A stretch of DNA of 64,000 nucleotides from Candidatus Kinetoplastibacterium sorsogonicusi. GTDB lineage: Bacteria > Pseudomonadota > Gammaproteobacteria > Burkholderiales > Burkholderiaceae_B. The position numbers were made by a program, and so were the translations under genes. The DNA lies in contig NZ_CP025628.1 of the NCBI RefSeq assembly GCF_003072465.1, forward strand, positions 62,001 to 126,000, written 5' to 3'. Below the pieces are notes generated by a model that made no database searches, had not been told where the DNA came from, and saw only the letters and a list, made by a program, of their open reading frames with translations. Below, one piece after another: positions 8,003 to 18,095 of this stretch (the stretch's first letter is position 1; each line of letters opens with the position of its first letter).

Positions 8003-9856
8003 ATGCCAAAATATCGTTCTCATACTTCAACACATGGTAGAAATATGGCTGGAGCACGTGCTTTATGGCGTGCAACTGGGGTGAAAGATAGTGATTTTGG
8101 GAAACCAATTATTGCTGTAGTAAATTCGTTTACACAATTTGTTCCAGGTCATGTACATTTGCGTAATTTAGGTAAATTAGTTGCAGATGAAATAGAAAAT
8201 AATGGAGGTATTGCTAAAGAATTTAATACTATTGCTATTGATGATGGTATAGCTATGGGACATGATGGTATGCTATATTCATTACCATCAAGGGAATTAA
8301 TTGCTGATTCTGTAGAATATATGGTTAATGCTCATTGTGCTGATGCTATGGTTTGTATTTCAAACTGTGATAAGATTACTCCAGGTATGTTAATGGCAGC
8401 TATGAGAATCAATATACCTACTATTTTTGTATCTGGTGGACCAATGGAAGCAGGTAAAATCATAAATACTAATGGCAAAATATCAAAAATTGATTTAGTA
8501 GATGCAATGATAGTAGCTGGAGATCCTAATGTTAGTGATGAGCTAGTAAAACAAACAGAACAAAATGCTTGTCAAACATGTGGTTCATGTTCTGGTATGT
8601 TCACAGCAAATTCCATGAATTGTTTAACTGAAGCAATAGGATTAGCATTACCTGGTAATGGTACTTTATTGGCAACACATGCGTTTAGAAAAGAACTTTT
8701 TAAAAATGCAGGCAAGTTAATAGTAGAACTATGCGAAAAATTTTATATCAAAAATGATTATTCAGTATTACCAAGAAATATAGCAAATAAAAATGCTTTT
8801 GAAAATGCTATAGCATTAGATGTAGCTATGGGTGGATCTACTAATACTGTTTTACATTTATTAGCAATTGCTAAAGAAGCAAATGTAGATTTTTCCATGA
8901 AAGATATTGATCAAATATCACGAAAAGTGCCTTGTATTTGTAAAGCTGCTCCTGCTACAAATAAATATCATATAGAAGATGTACATAGAGCTGGTGGTAT
9001 TATTGGTATTCTTGCTGAATTGGATAAAGCAAATTTAATAAATTCTAATGTCAGTAATTTATATTGTGGAACTTTATCCAAAGCTATTCAAAATTGGGAT
9101 ATAAATCAAAGTAAAGATAAATTTGTAGAAACATTTTATAAAGCTGCTCCAGGTGGAATTAAAACTACTGAAGCTTTTAGTCAAAATCAACTATTTGATT
9201 CATTAGATACAGATCGAGTAAGTGGTTGTATTAGAAATATCCAAAATGCATATTCTAAAGATGGAGGTTTAGCTGTTTTATATGGAAATATAGCTATAAA
9301 CGGATGCATAGTAAAAACTGCTGGTGTAGATGAATCGCAATTAATATTTAATGGTACTGCAAAGGTATTTGAAAGCCAAGATTCTGCAGTTGCTGCAATT
9401 TTAGGAGATTTAATATATCCAGGTGACATTGTAGTAATTAGATATGAAGGTCCAAAAGGTGGCCCTGGTATGCAAGAAATGTTATATCCCACTTCATATT
9501 TAAAGTCTAAAGGATTAGGTAAAGTTTGTGCTTTAATAACTGATGGTAGATTTTCTGGAGGTTCATCTGGATTAGTTATAGGACATGTTTCTCCAGAAGC
9601 AGCTCAAGGTGGATTAATAGCACTTATAGAAAATGGAGATACTATTAATATAGATATACCAAATAGAAAAATTCATTTAAATGTTACAGATGATATCTTA
9701 GATAATCGTAAAATGTTAATGCAATCTAAAGGAAATATGGCATGGAAACCTATTAACAGAAATCGTAAAGTATCTTTAGCATTACAAGCATATGCTGCTC
9801 TTGCAACTTCAGCTGATTGTGGTGCTGTAAGAGATATATCACAAATCAAAACATAA
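8003..9856 (+). CDS. ilvD: Dihydroxy-acid dehydratase IlvD
   Basis: IlvD dehydrates dihydroxy-isovalerate and dihydroxy-methylvalerate to the keto acids that become valine, leucine and isoleucine. The protein is 617 residues, full length. Iron-sulfur cysteines are visible in NCDKITPGM (Cys122) and in [13 protein letters not shown] (about 189-199). [10 protein letters not shown] near residue 81 and the late GRFSGGSSG segment near 520 are family signatures. It belongs to the long IlvD form typical of E. coli and betaproteobacteria. It stands alone on the plus strand after queC, so other branched-chain genes lie elsewhere. Trypanosomatid symbionts are believed to make the keto acids while the host does the final transamination; its presence here fits that model. 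Confidence 0.96.
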   Translation: MPKYRSHTSTHGRNMAGARALWRATGVKDSDFGKPIIAVVNSFTQFVPGHVHLRNLGKLVADEIENNGGIAKEFNTIAIDDGIAMGHDGMLYSLPSRELIADSVEYMVNAHCADAMVCISNCDKITPGMLMAAMRINIPTIFVSGGPMEAGKIINTNGKISKIDLVDAMIVAGDPNVSDELVKQTEQNACQTCGSCSGMFTANSMNCLTEAIGLALPGNGTLLATHAFRKELFKNAGKLIVELCEKFYIKNDYSVLPRNIANKNAFENAIALDVAMGGSTNTVLHLLAIAKEANVDFSMKDIDQISRKVPCICKAAPATNKYHIEDVHRAGGIIGILAELDKANLINSNVSNLYCGTLSKAIQNWDINQSKDKFVETFYKAAPGGIKTTEAFSQNQLFDSLDTDRVSGCIRNIQNAYSKDGGLAVLYGNIAINGCIVKTAGVDESQLIFNGTAKVFESQDSAVAAILGDLIYPGDIVVIRYEGPKGGPGMQEMLYPTSYLKSKGLGKVCALITDGRFSGGSSGLVIGHVSPEAAQGGLIALIENGDTINIDIPNRKIHLNVTDDILDNRKMLMQSKGNMAWKPINRNRKVSLALQAYAALATSADCGAVRDISQIKT

Positions 9857-9878
9857 TTAATATATTTTTTAAAAATTT

Positions 9879-10952
9879 ATGATTAATCCTATAATACCTT
9901 CTTTCTTTATTACTAGATTTTCATTGTTATTAATTATTCTTGCTGGGTTATATTTTTTACACGTATTTTTAATACCGATTTTAACAGCATTAATAATTGG
10001 TTTTGCAAGTTGGCCAATATATAAACGTTTATTATATTTTTTTAAAAATAATAACCAAATAGCAGCTTCTGTTATATTATTATTAGTTATCCTATTAATA
10101 GTAATGCCTATTTGTTTTGCATTATTATATGCTGTACAAGAAGCAAGTGTTTTTATTGTATGGGCATTAGAATCCAATAAAAATGGTATTGCACCACCGA
10201 GTTGGATTATATCTATACCTATATTAGGAGAAAAATTAGAAGATATATGGAATTTTTATATAGGAGAACCTTATGCAATTGGAAAATTAGTTAAAGTAAT
10301 AAGTGGAGAAAATCTAGGAAATATTTATAGGATGATAATTTCTGCTACTGGTAATACTTTTCATCTAGTGTTAAATATACTTTTCATGCTTATAATATTA
10401 TTTTTTGTTTATAAAGATGGCAGATCAATTGTTTCTCAATTAGATTTAATAGGTGAATTAATATTACAAGATAGATGGTATAATTTATCTAGAATGGTAC
10501 CTGCTACTATAAATGCTACTTTTACAGGCATGGGATTAATTGCATTAGGTGAAGGTGTTGTACTTGGATTTGCATATTGGTTAGCAAATGTACCATCTCC
10601 TGTATTATTAGGTGTTATAACTTGTTTTATGGCTTTAATTCCAGGTGGTGCTCCTATATCTTTTACATTAGTATCTTTGTATTTAATTAGTACATCTAAT
10701 AATTTTGCAGGTATTATGTTATTTCTATGGGGTACTACTGAATTATTTATTGTTGATAAAACTCTAAGACCACGTTTAGTAGGAGGACCAGTAAAATTAC
10801 CTTTTTTACCTACTTTTTTTGGTTTAGTTGGAGGTATTAAAACTATGGGTATTATAGGATTATTTGTTGGACCAGTTTTAATGGCTTTATTAGTTTCTCT
10901 TTGGAGAGAATGGATTAAGAACATTATATTAAACAGCACTAATAAAGCATAA
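9879..10952 (+). CDS. AI-2E/PerM family membrane permease
   Basis: This 357-residue integral membrane protein belongs to the AI-2 exporter-like (UPF0118, PerM/TqsA) family. Two hydrophobic hairpins at the N-terminus (about 10-40 and 60-85) precede a hydrophilic stretch. At least five further membrane segments run from about 165 to 350. The C-terminal part contains the family's proline- and glycine-rich loop ALIPGGAP near 256 and the DKTLRPRLVGGP segment near 298. The substrate of this subgroup is unknown, so quorum-signal export should not be assumed. It begins 22 bases after ilvD and may share its transcript. Confidence 0.85.
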   Translation: MINPIIPSFFITRFSLLLIILAGLYFLHVFLIPILTALIIGFASWPIYKRLLYFFKNNNQIAASVILLLVILLIVMPICFALLYAVQEASVFIVWALESNKNGIAPPSWIISIPILGEKLEDIWNFYIGEPYAIGKLVKVISGENLGNIYRMIISATGNTFHLVLNILFMLIILFFVYKDGRSIVSQLDLIGELILQDRWYNLSRMVPATINATFTGMGLIALGEGVVLGFAYWLANVPSPVLLGVITCFMALIPGGAPISFTLVSLYLISTSNNFAGIMLFLWGTTELFIVDKTLRPRLVGGPVKLPFLPTFFGLVGGIKTMGIIGLFVGPVLMALLVSLWREWIKNIILNSTNKA

Positions 10953-10960
10953 TTTTAATA

Positions 10961-11045
10961 TGGTGCCCAGGGCCGGAATCGAACCGGCATGCCTTGCGGC
11001 GTGGGATTTTGAGTCCCATGCGTCTACCTATTTCACCACCTGGGC
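10961..11045 (-). tRNA. tRNA-Leu (anticodon CAA)
   Basis: On the minus strand GCCCAGG at the 5' end pairs with CCTGGGC, followed by A and an encoded CCA. The anticodon loop CTCAAAA gives anticodon CAA for UUG codons. A long variable arm (around GCCGCAAGGC) marks it as a class II tRNA. The total length is 85 nt. It lies tail to tail with the permease gene. Confidence 0.95.
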
Positions 11046-11160
11046 TATTCAATCATATAGAACAATATTATAATTATAACATAAGAATTTTATTTATTAA
11101 AAAATCTATTTTTTATTAAACTTTTTATTTGATATTAATTTAACAATTTAATTATATATT

Positions 11161-13059
11161 ATGACAAAAAATAATAATTTAGCAAAAGAAACTATTAGTT
11201 TTCAAACAGAAGTCAAACAGCTATTACATCTAATGATTCATTCTCTTTATAGTAATAAAGAAATTTTTTTAAGAGAATTAATATCTAATGCATCAGATGC
11301 TTGTGATAAATTAAGATTTGAATCTATTGAAAATTCAAGTCTACTAAATAATAAAGATTTGAGTATTATTATTACTTATAGTAAAGAAAAAGGTACAATT
11401 ACTATTTCTGATAATGGAATTGGTTTAAATCGTGAAGAGGCTATCGAAAATTTGGGTACTATTGCACGATCAGGTACTAAAGATTTTTTTTCTAAATTGA
11501 CTGGCGATAAACAAAAAGACTCAAATTTAATTGGTCAATTTGGGGTAGGTTTTTATTCTGCATTTATTGTCGCAGATCAAGTATCAGTAATTAGTCGTAA
11601 ATTTAATGTAGAAGAAAATCAAGCTATTTGCTGGGAATCTAATGGTGAGGGTGAATTTTCTATAAATTATACTAATAAAAAATCTTCAGGTACTGATGTA
11701 ATCTTACATTTAAAAGCAGATGAAAATGAATTTTTAAATGGATGGAAAATTAGAGATATAGTAAGACGATTTTCAAATCATATTTCTTTACCTATAAAAA
11801 TGTTTAAAGAAGAATGGAATGAAGAAAAAAAAGAACAAATTATTACTGATCAGCTAGAAATTATAAATATTGCTAATGCATTGTGGGCAAGAAATAAAAC
11901 AGATATTACTAATGAACAATATATTGATTTTTATAAAACTACTTTTAATGATTTTAACGATCCATTAGCTTGGACTCATAATCATGTTGAAGGTAATCAT
12001 GAATATACACAACTATTATTTATACCTAAAAAATCACAATTTGATTTATGGGAACGTGATCATAAAAGTAATTTAAAATTATATGTAAAAAAAGTATTTA
12101 TAATGGACGATTCTGATCAATTATTACCTAATTTTTTACGTTTTGTTAAAGGTATTATTGATGCTTCTGATTTACCTTTAAATATTTCTCGAGAAATTTT
12201 ACAAGAAAGTAGATATATTAAAATTATAAAAGATAGCTCTACTAAAAGAGTCATATCTTTATTAGAGGATATTGCAAATAATAAACATGAAGATTATCTA
12301 TTATTTTGGAATGAATTTGGACAAATTCTTAAAGAAGGTATAGGAGAAGATTTTAATAATAAATTACGTTTATCTAAGTTATTAAGATTTGCTTCTACTA
12401 ATTCTCAAGATAATTCACAAAAAGTATCATTAATAGATTATGTTTCAAGGATGAAAGAAAATCAAAATGATATTTATTACATTACAGCAGATTCTTATGA
12501 AGCTGCTATTAATAGTCCTCATATAGAAATATTTCGCAAAAAAAATATAGAGGTATTACTTTTATCTGATCGTATTGATGAATGGATGCTTTCTTATTTG
12601 CAGGATTTTCAAGAAAAAAAATTAATTTCAATAGCAAAATCAGATTTAGATTTAAGTAATTTTATTGATGAAAAAGATAAAGTTGAACAAAAAGAGCTAA
12701 TAGATTCTTCAAAAGAATTTATCAAAAATATTAAAGAAGTTCTATCGGATAAAGTAAAAGACGTATTAGTATCAAATCGTTTAGTTGATTCACCAGCTTG
12801 TATTGTTGTTGGTAAAAATGATTTAAGTCCACATATGATTCAAATTTTAAAAAATGCAGGACAAAACCCAAATTTTACTAAACCTATACTTGAAGTTAAT
12901 CCTAAACATCCTATTTTAGAATATATGAAAACATTGGGTGATAATGAATTTAAGGAAATGGCAAATATTATTTTTGATCAATCTTTACTATTAGCTGGAG
13001 GACAATTACCAGATTTTTCAGAATTTATAAAAAATATAAATCATTTTATCGTTAAATAA
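11161..13059 (+). CDS. htpG: Chaperone HtpG (Hsp90)
   Basis: HtpG is the bacterial Hsp90, an ATP-dependent dimeric chaperone of the cytoplasm. At 632 residues it is complete, with N, middle and C domains. The ATP site is visible as [15 protein letters not shown] near residues 36-50, DNGIG near 88 and [11 protein letters not shown] near 126-136. The middle-domain catalytic arginine lies in [11 protein letters not shown] near 340-350. The gene is solitary on the plus strand between tRNA-Leu and ffh. A strong 14-bp hairpin follows the stop codon. I see no clear heat-shock promoter upstream, only AT-rich sequence. Confidence 0.96.
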   Translation: MTKNNNLAKETISFQTEVKQLLHLMIHSLYSNKEIFLRELISNASDACDKLRFESIENSSLLNNKDLSIIITYSKEKGTITISDNGIGLNREEAIENLGTIARSGTKDFFSKLTGDKQKDSNLIGQFGVGFYSAFIVADQVSVISRKFNVEENQAICWESNGEGEFSINYTNKKSSGTDVILHLKADENEFLNGWKIRDIVRRFSNHISLPIKMFKEEWNEEKKEQIITDQLEIINIANALWARNKTDITNEQYIDFYKTTFNDFNDPLAWTHNHVEGNHEYTQLLFIPKKSQFDLWERDHKSNLKLYVKKVFIMDDSDQLLPNFLRFVKGIIDASDLPLNISREILQESRYIKIIKDSSTKRVISLLEDIANNKHEDYLLFWNEFGQILKEGIGEDFNNKLRLSKLLRFASTNSQDNSQKVSLIDYVSRMKENQNDIYYITADSYEAAINSPHIEIFRKKNIEVLLLSDRIDEWMLSYLQDFQEKKLISIAKSDLDLSNFIDEKDKVEQKELIDSSKEFIKNIKEVLSDKVKDVLVSNRLVDSPACIVVGKNDLSPHMIQILKNAGQNPNFTKPILEVNPKHPILEYMKTLGDNEFKEMANIIFDQSLLLAGGQLPDFSEFIKNINHFIVK

Positions 13060-13067
13060 ATTATGAA

Positions 13068-13117
13068 TTCAATTACTAGTTTATTATATTAAACAACATA
13101 CTAAACTAGTAATTGGA
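13068..13117 (+). terminator. Hairpin between htpG and ffh, possible terminator
   Basis: The arms CAATTACTAGTTTA (13070-13083) and TAAACTAGTAATTG (13102-13115) are perfect complements, extended by one wobble pair and one further pair, with an 18-base loop. It begins a few bases after the htpG stop and ends 16 bases before the ffh start. No long T tract follows, so it may be a weak terminator, an mRNA-stabilising 3' stem or a leader element for ffh. Confidence 0.5.
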
Positions 13118-13132
13118 ATATAAAATAAAAAT

Positions 13133-14527
13133 ATGAATAATTTAACTCAAAGATTATCTAATATTATTAAAAAATTAAAAGGTGAAGCTCGTTTAACAGA
13201 AAAGAATACAGAAGAAATTTTAAGAGAAATTAGAAAAGCATTATTGGAAGCTGATGTAGCGCTTTCCGTAGTAAAAGAGTTAATTTTTCGTATAAAAGAA
13301 AAATCATTAGGATCATCTGTCTTAGATAGTTTAACACCTGGACAGACTATGGTTGGGCTAGTATATAAAGAATTATCTGATATTATAGGCAATGATCTTG
13401 GTGATTATTCTAATGAAATTTCTCTTACAACTATTCCACCTGCAGTAATTTTAATATGTGGTATGCAGGGGTCTGGTAAAACGACTACTACTGCTAAATT
13501 AGCAAATTGGCTTATAAAAGGTAAACATTTAAAAAATGGAAAAAATACTGGAAAGAAAAAAGTTTTATTAACAAGTGTTGATATATATAGACCAGCAGCT
13601 ATAGAACAATTAAAAATACTTGCAAATAAAGTAGGTGCTGATTTTTTTTCCATTTCTGAAAATTATGATCCTGAAAAAATTACGCAAGAAGCTTTGGATT
13701 ATGCTAAAAAATATTACTATGATGTATTAATAGTAGATACAGCTGGTAGAATTAGTATAGATGAATATATGATGAATGAAATTTATCATATATATAATAT
13801 TTTAAAACCAGTAGAAACATTATTTATACTTGATTCTATGCAAGGTCAAGATGCAATCATATCTGCTAAAAATTTTCTAAAATTTTTACCAATTACTGGA
13901 ATTATTTTAACTAAAATGGATGGAGATGCTAGAGGTGGTGCATCTTTATCAGTTAGACATGTTATTGGTAAACCAATTAAATTTATTGGTAATTCTGAAA
14001 AAATTGATGGATTAGAAATTTTTTATCCTGATAGAATTGCAAAAAGAATATTAGGTATGGGAGATATAATCTCTATTTTTGAAGAAACTAAAGAACGTAT
14101 AGATAAAATACAAGCAAAAAAATTAATAGATAAAATAAATAGTGGCACTAAATTCAATTTTAATGATTTTAATGATTACATTTTACAAACTAAAAAATTA
14201 GGAAATATAAATACCATTTTAGATAAGTTACCTTTAAATATAAAAAATATGTTGCCTGTATCAGAAAATATGGATACTAATAATCATTTGTCTAAAATAC
14301 AAGCAATTATTTTTTCTATGACTCCATATGAACGTGAAAATCCAGATATTTTAAAATCATCAAGAAAAAAACGTATTGCTAAAGGAGCAGGTGTTAACGT
14401 TCAAGACATCAATAAATTAATTTCTCAATTTAAGAATGTACAAGAAATAATGAAAAAATTTCATAAAGGTAATTTTAATAAAATATTAAAAAATATGCCA
14501 TTTAATATAAAAGATTTACTTAAATAA
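13133..14527 (+). CDS. ffh: Signal recognition particle protein Ffh
   Basis: Ffh is the GTPase of the signal recognition particle. It binds signal sequences and 4.5S RNA and delivers nascent membrane proteins to the Sec machinery. The 464-residue protein has the helical N domain (about 1-95). The G domain carries GMQGSGKTTTT near 110-120, VDTAGR near 203 and TKMDGDARGG near 261-270. The M domain has SMTPYERENP and the RNA-binding serine/arginine patch around KSSRKKRIAKGAG. The M domain here has few methionines compared with typical Ffh, which fits AT-driven drift. The secD/secF/yajC genes at 51.9-55.0 kb serve the same export route. Confidence 0.96.
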   Translation: MNNLTQRLSNIIKKLKGEARLTEKNTEEILREIRKALLEADVALSVVKELIFRIKEKSLGSSVLDSLTPGQTMVGLVYKELSDIIGNDLGDYSNEISLTTIPPAVILICGMQGSGKTTTTAKLANWLIKGKHLKNGKNTGKKKVLLTSVDIYRPAAIEQLKILANKVGADFFSISENYDPEKITQEALDYAKKYYYDVLIVDTAGRISIDEYMMNEIYHIYNILKPVETLFILDSMQGQDAIISAKNFLKFLPITGIILTKMDGDARGGASLSVRHVIGKPIKFIGNSEKIDGLEIFYPDRIAKRILGMGDIISIFEETKERIDKIQAKKLIDKINSGTKFNFNDFNDYILQTKKLGNINTILDKLPLNIKNMLPVSENMDTNNHLSKIQAIIFSMTPYERENPDILKSSRKKRIAKGAGVNVQDINKLISQFKNVQEIMKKFHKGNFNKILKNMPFNIKDLLK

Positions 14528-14549
14528 AAGAAATATTTAGGATACTTTA

Positions 14550-14753
14550 CTATCCTCCACCAACAGCTCTTATTATTTCAACAACATCATTATTTTTTAA
14601 TGATGTTGTTGCATGCAAACTATTAGGTACTACTTCACCATTTTTTTCGACTGCTATTTTATTATTTGCTTCATCAATGATGATTAATAATTCAGATATG
14701 GTTATATCTCGTCGAAATTTTTTTATTTGACCGTTTAATGTAATATTTATCAT
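14550..14753 (-). CDS. thiS: Sulfur carrier protein ThiS
   Basis: ThiS is a small ubiquitin-fold protein whose C-terminal Gly-Gly carries sulfur for the thiazole ring of thiamine. The 67-residue form starting MINITLNGQ from ATG 14753 matches family length; an upstream TTG would add four residues and is less likely. The tail ends AVGGG, so the key diglycine is present with one extra glycine before it. KNNDVVEII before the tail is the usual final strand. No thiG, thiF or thiH is next to it. It lies convergent with ffh and 25 bases downstream of the dehydratase gene. Confidence 0.82.
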   Translation of the reverse strand: MINITLNGQIKKFRRDITISELLIIIDEANNKIAVEKNGEVVPNSLHATTSLKNNDVVEIIRAVGGG

Positions 14754-14778
14754 ATTAAAATCCAAATTTTATATATTC

Positions 14779-15744
14779 TCAATTTTTATTTATTAATTGA
14801 CAAAATTTATTTATATCAATATTACCTCCACTTAATATTATAACAACATTTTTATGAAAAAATTTTTCTTTATGTTTTAATAAAAATGCCAAGCCCATAG
14901 CACCTGTTGGTTCTACAATTAATTTACTGTATTGAGCTATAATGTTCATAGCATTAATAATTTCTGAATCTTTTACAGTAAATATATCATCAACATATTT
15001 TTTTATAATTTCAAAATTTTTATACCCAATTTGTTGTGTTTGTGCTCCATCTGCTATAGTATTTGGTACATTTATTTTTGTTAAAGATTTGTTTCTAAAA
15101 GAAATTTGTCCATCATTACCATTTTCTGGTTCAATACCATAAATTTTGCATTTAGAATTGATAGAACGTATGTAAGTAGCACACCCAGACAGTAAACTAC
15201 CTCCTCCTAATGGTATCATTATAGCATCTATATTTTTAATTTTTTCAAAAATTTCTTTTGCAATAGTACCTGCTCCAGATATTACATCATTATTATCATA
15301 TGGAGAAATTAATGAAAATCCTTTTTCTAAAATAATATCTTGACTAATTTTTTCACGATCATCAGTATATCTGTTATAAAATATAACATTACTTCCATAA
15401 TATTTTGCTCCATTAATTTTTATTAACGGAGCATCTATTGGCATCAAAATTGTAGAATCATATTTTAATATTTTACAAGCTAAAGACATAGCTTGTCCAT
15501 GATTTCCAGAGGAAAAACTAACAATACCTCTTTTTTTATCATGTAAATTTACATTAGAAACGGCATTAAAAGCACCACGAAATTTAAAAGATCCTGTATG
15601 TTGTAGATTTTCACATTTAAAAAATACCTTCATTCTTAACATATCATCTATTAATAATGAATTAATAATAGGCGTTTCAAAAATTATATTTTTCAAATTA
15701 TTAGCTGCTACTATTATGTCATGTTTAGAGGATATATTTTGCAT
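14779..15744 (-). CDS. Threonine/serine dehydratase, short (catalytic domain only)
   Basis: This is a fold-type II PLP enzyme of the threonine/serine dehydratase family. The PLP lysine is Lys54 in GSFKFRGA. SSGNHGQA near 78-85 and the phosphate-binding GGGSLLSG near 180-187 are diagnostic. At 321 residues it has only the catalytic domain, without the C-terminal ACT-like regulatory domain of biosynthetic IlvA. It could supply 2-oxobutanoate for isoleucine together with IlvD, or it could act as a catabolic serine/threonine deaminase or a racemase-like relative. The sequence alone does not decide. It follows metG by nine bases and thiS lies downstream, giving a metG-dehydratase-thiS order. Confidence 0.85.
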   Translation of the reverse strand: MQNISSKHDIIVAANNLKNIIFETPIINSLLIDDMLRMKVFFKCENLQHTGSFKFRGAFNAVSNVNLHDKKRGIVSFSSGNHGQAMSLACKILKYDSTILMPIDAPLIKINGAKYYGSNVIFYNRYTDDREKISQDIILEKGFSLISPYDNNDVISGAGTIAKEIFEKIKNIDAIMIPLGGGSLLSGCATYIRSINSKCKIYGIEPENGNDGQISFRNKSLTKINVPNTIADGAQTQQIGYKNFEIIKKYVDDIFTVKDSEIINAMNIIAQYSKLIVEPTGAMGLAFLLKHKEKFFHKNVVIILSGGNIDINKFCQLINKN

Positions 15745-15753
15745 ATAATAAAT

Positions 15754-17826
15754 TTATTTAATTTTCATGCCGGCATATGCGCCATTATGTGGTTCTAATA
15801 GATATATTTTATCGTTTTTATCATTGCTATCTGATGCAGCTAATATCATGCCTTCTGATATACCAAACCTCATTTTTCGTGGTTGTAAATTTACAATGAC
15901 AATTGTGAATTTACCTATTAAAGATTCAGGATCATAAGAATTTTTAATACCAGAAAAAACTGTTATATATTTATTTTGTCCTATATCTAAAGTAAAGGAT
16001 AACATTTTTTCTGAATTTATGATTTCATGACAATCTATAATTTTTGCAACACGCATATCTATTTTTGCTACATCTTCAATAGTAATATAGTTATTATTAA
16101 TTATATTTACATCATTATGATTTTTTTGATCTGATGTATCATTAGAATCAAACAATTTTTCCATAATTTTTTCATCTATTCTATTAATTAAATGTTTAAA
16201 ATGATTTATTTTATATGGCAATATATGAGCATCTTGCCATATAAATTCATTTTTATTACCAAATACATTTTTTGCAATATTTGCTGAAATATTAGGTAAG
16301 ACTGGTGATAAAGCAATTGATATTGCTCTAAATTTTGCCAAGGCTATAGAACAAGTTAAATGTAATTGATTTTTTAAAAATTGATTAAAATTAATTTCTT
16401 TTGCTATCAACCAAGGTTTAGCTTTGTCAAAATCCTTATTTGCTGAATCATTAAAAGACATAATTTCTCTTAATGATTTACTATAATTATGATTTTCAAA
16501 AAGTAATTTAATTTTTTCAATAAAATTTATTATTTCATTTTGTAATGATAATTTAGTGTTATCGTCATAATATAGAATCCCTTGAAAATATTCATTAATA
16601 AATTTAGAAGAACGGCTTGCAAGGTTTGCAAATTTACCAACTAGATCACTATTAATACGATTAATAAAATCTTTTTTATTAAAATCAATATCTGCAATTG
16701 TTCCATTTAGTTTAGTTGCTAAATAGTATCTTAACCATTCTGGATTCATTCCTATATTAAGATACTTTAAAGGAGATAATCCAGTACCTCTACTTTTAGA
16801 CATTTTTTCATTATTTATAGTAATAAATCCATGTACATTTAATCTATCTGGAACTTTATACATAGCAAAATTTGTCATAGCAGGCCAAAATAAAGCATGA
16901 AAATATGTTATATCTTTTCCTATAAAATGTATTTGTTCAATATTACTATCTGGTTTTATTATTTCATCAAAATTGATATTGTTTTTTTCACAATATATTT
17001 TGAATGATGACAAATATCCAATTGGAGCATCAAGCCATACATAAAAAAATTTATCTTTAGTATCAGGTATTTCTATACCAAAATATGGAGCATCACGTGA
17101 TATGTCCCAATCTTTTATAAGAATTTTATTATCAACAATATTTAACCATTCCTTAATTTTTGATGAAACTTCTTCTTGAAGGTGTAATTGTCCATGCCTA
17201 TTTTTTCCATGTACCCAAGTTTCTAGAAAATTTACACATTTAGGATCTGATAATTTAAAGAAAAAATGTTCAGAAGACTTAATTATTGGTTTTTCACCAG
17301 TTAATGAAGAATATGGATTTATTAAATCCATTGGAGAATATACTGAACCACATTTTTCACAAGAATCACCATATTGATCATTTGCATTACATTCTGGACA
17401 AGTGCCTCTTATATATCTATCAGATAAAAACATATCTTTCATAGGATCATAAAATTGATCTATAAATTTACTATATATTAGACCTTGTTTTTTTAGTTCT
17501 TTATAAAATTTACAAGATAAATCTTTATTTTCTTTAGATAAAGTTGTATCCCAATGGTCAAAACTAATATAAAACCCTTTAAAATATTGTTGTCTGTTTG
17601 TTGTATAACGTTTAACTAATTCTTCTGGAGTAATACCTTCTTTTTCAGCTTTTAACATAATAGGTGCACCATGTGCATCGTCTGCTCCAATAAAATATAC
17701 AGTATGTTTTGACATTCTCATAGATCTTACCCAAATGTCAGCTTGTATATATTCCATGATATGACCTATATGTAATTCCCCATTAGCATAAGGTAGAGCT
17801 GTTGTTACAAAAATAGTTCTTTGCAT
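15754..17826 (-). CDS. metG: Methionyl-tRNA synthetase
   Basis: This 690-residue enzyme charges tRNA-Met. The class I HIGH motif is at about 19-22 (ELHIGHI). KMSKS is at about 341-345. A zinc knuckle is formed by Cys143, Cys146, Cys156 and Cys159 (CPEC and CEKC). After the anticodon-binding helices, a C-terminal tRNA-binding OB domain of the EMAP/Trbp111 type begins near 575 with DVAKIDMRVAKI and runs to the end. The architecture matches E. coli MetG (677 residues). It is divergent from the Mrp gene across a 269-base AT-rich gap. Confidence 0.96.
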   Translation of the reverse strand: MQRTIFVTTALPYANGELHIGHIMEYIQADIWVRSMRMSKHTVYFIGADDAHGAPIMLKAEKEGITPEELVKRYTTNRQQYFKGFYISFDHWDTTLSKENKDLSCKFYKELKKQGLIYSKFIDQFYDPMKDMFLSDRYIRGTCPECNANDQYGDSCEKCGSVYSPMDLINPYSSLTGEKPIIKSSEHFFFKLSDPKCVNFLETWVHGKNRHGQLHLQEEVSSKIKEWLNIVDNKILIKDWDISRDAPYFGIEIPDTKDKFFYVWLDAPIGYLSSFKIYCEKNNINFDEIIKPDSNIEQIHFIGKDITYFHALFWPAMTNFAMYKVPDRLNVHGFITINNEKMSKSRGTGLSPLKYLNIGMNPEWLRYYLATKLNGTIADIDFNKKDFINRINSDLVGKFANLASRSSKFINEYFQGILYYDDNTKLSLQNEIINFIEKIKLLFENHNYSKSLREIMSFNDSANKDFDKAKPWLIAKEINFNQFLKNQLHLTCSIALAKFRAISIALSPVLPNISANIAKNVFGNKNEFIWQDAHILPYKINHFKHLINRIDEKIMEKLFDSNDTSDQKNHNDVNIINNNYITIEDVAKIDMRVAKIIDCHEIINSEKMLSFTLDIGQNKYITVFSGIKNSYDPESLIGKFTIVIVNLQPRKMRFGISEGMILAASDSNDKNDKIYLLEPHNGAYAGMKIK

Positions 17827-18095
17827 TTTTTATATTTTTAAAAGATTGAATAAAGTTTATATAATATTTTATACTACAATTTTATTTTAATATATTCATT
17901 ATATGCTTTTTGAAAATAATAGTAACTATATAAACGTTACTATTAAAAAAATTTTTAGAGTTAATTTTTTCATATAAATTTTCGTAAAAAAACAATAAAA
18001 TAAATGAAAATATAAAATTTTATTAGAAAATAAAATTTTATATTTTTCAAATCAAATTTATTAATTTAAATATTTCTATATAATTTAATTCATAT
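17827..18095. other. metG/mrp divergent intergenic region with two inverted repeats
   Basis: This 269-base gap is almost pure A and T and has stops in all frames. It contains a 10-bp perfect inverted repeat (TAATAGTAAC at 17917-17926, GTTACTATTA at 17936-17945). It also contains a 17-bp perfect inverted repeat (18007-18023 against 18030-18046) with a TAGAAA loop. No RNA gene is recognisable. The gap is about the length of the N-terminal domain that the following Mrp protein lacks, but I see no readable remnant of it. Confidence 0.5.

Noticed and set aside
10436-10939. 167-codon open frame opposite the PerM-family gene
   Set aside because: It is the antisense shadow of a conserved membrane protein, rich in Pro, Asn and Thr, with no family features.
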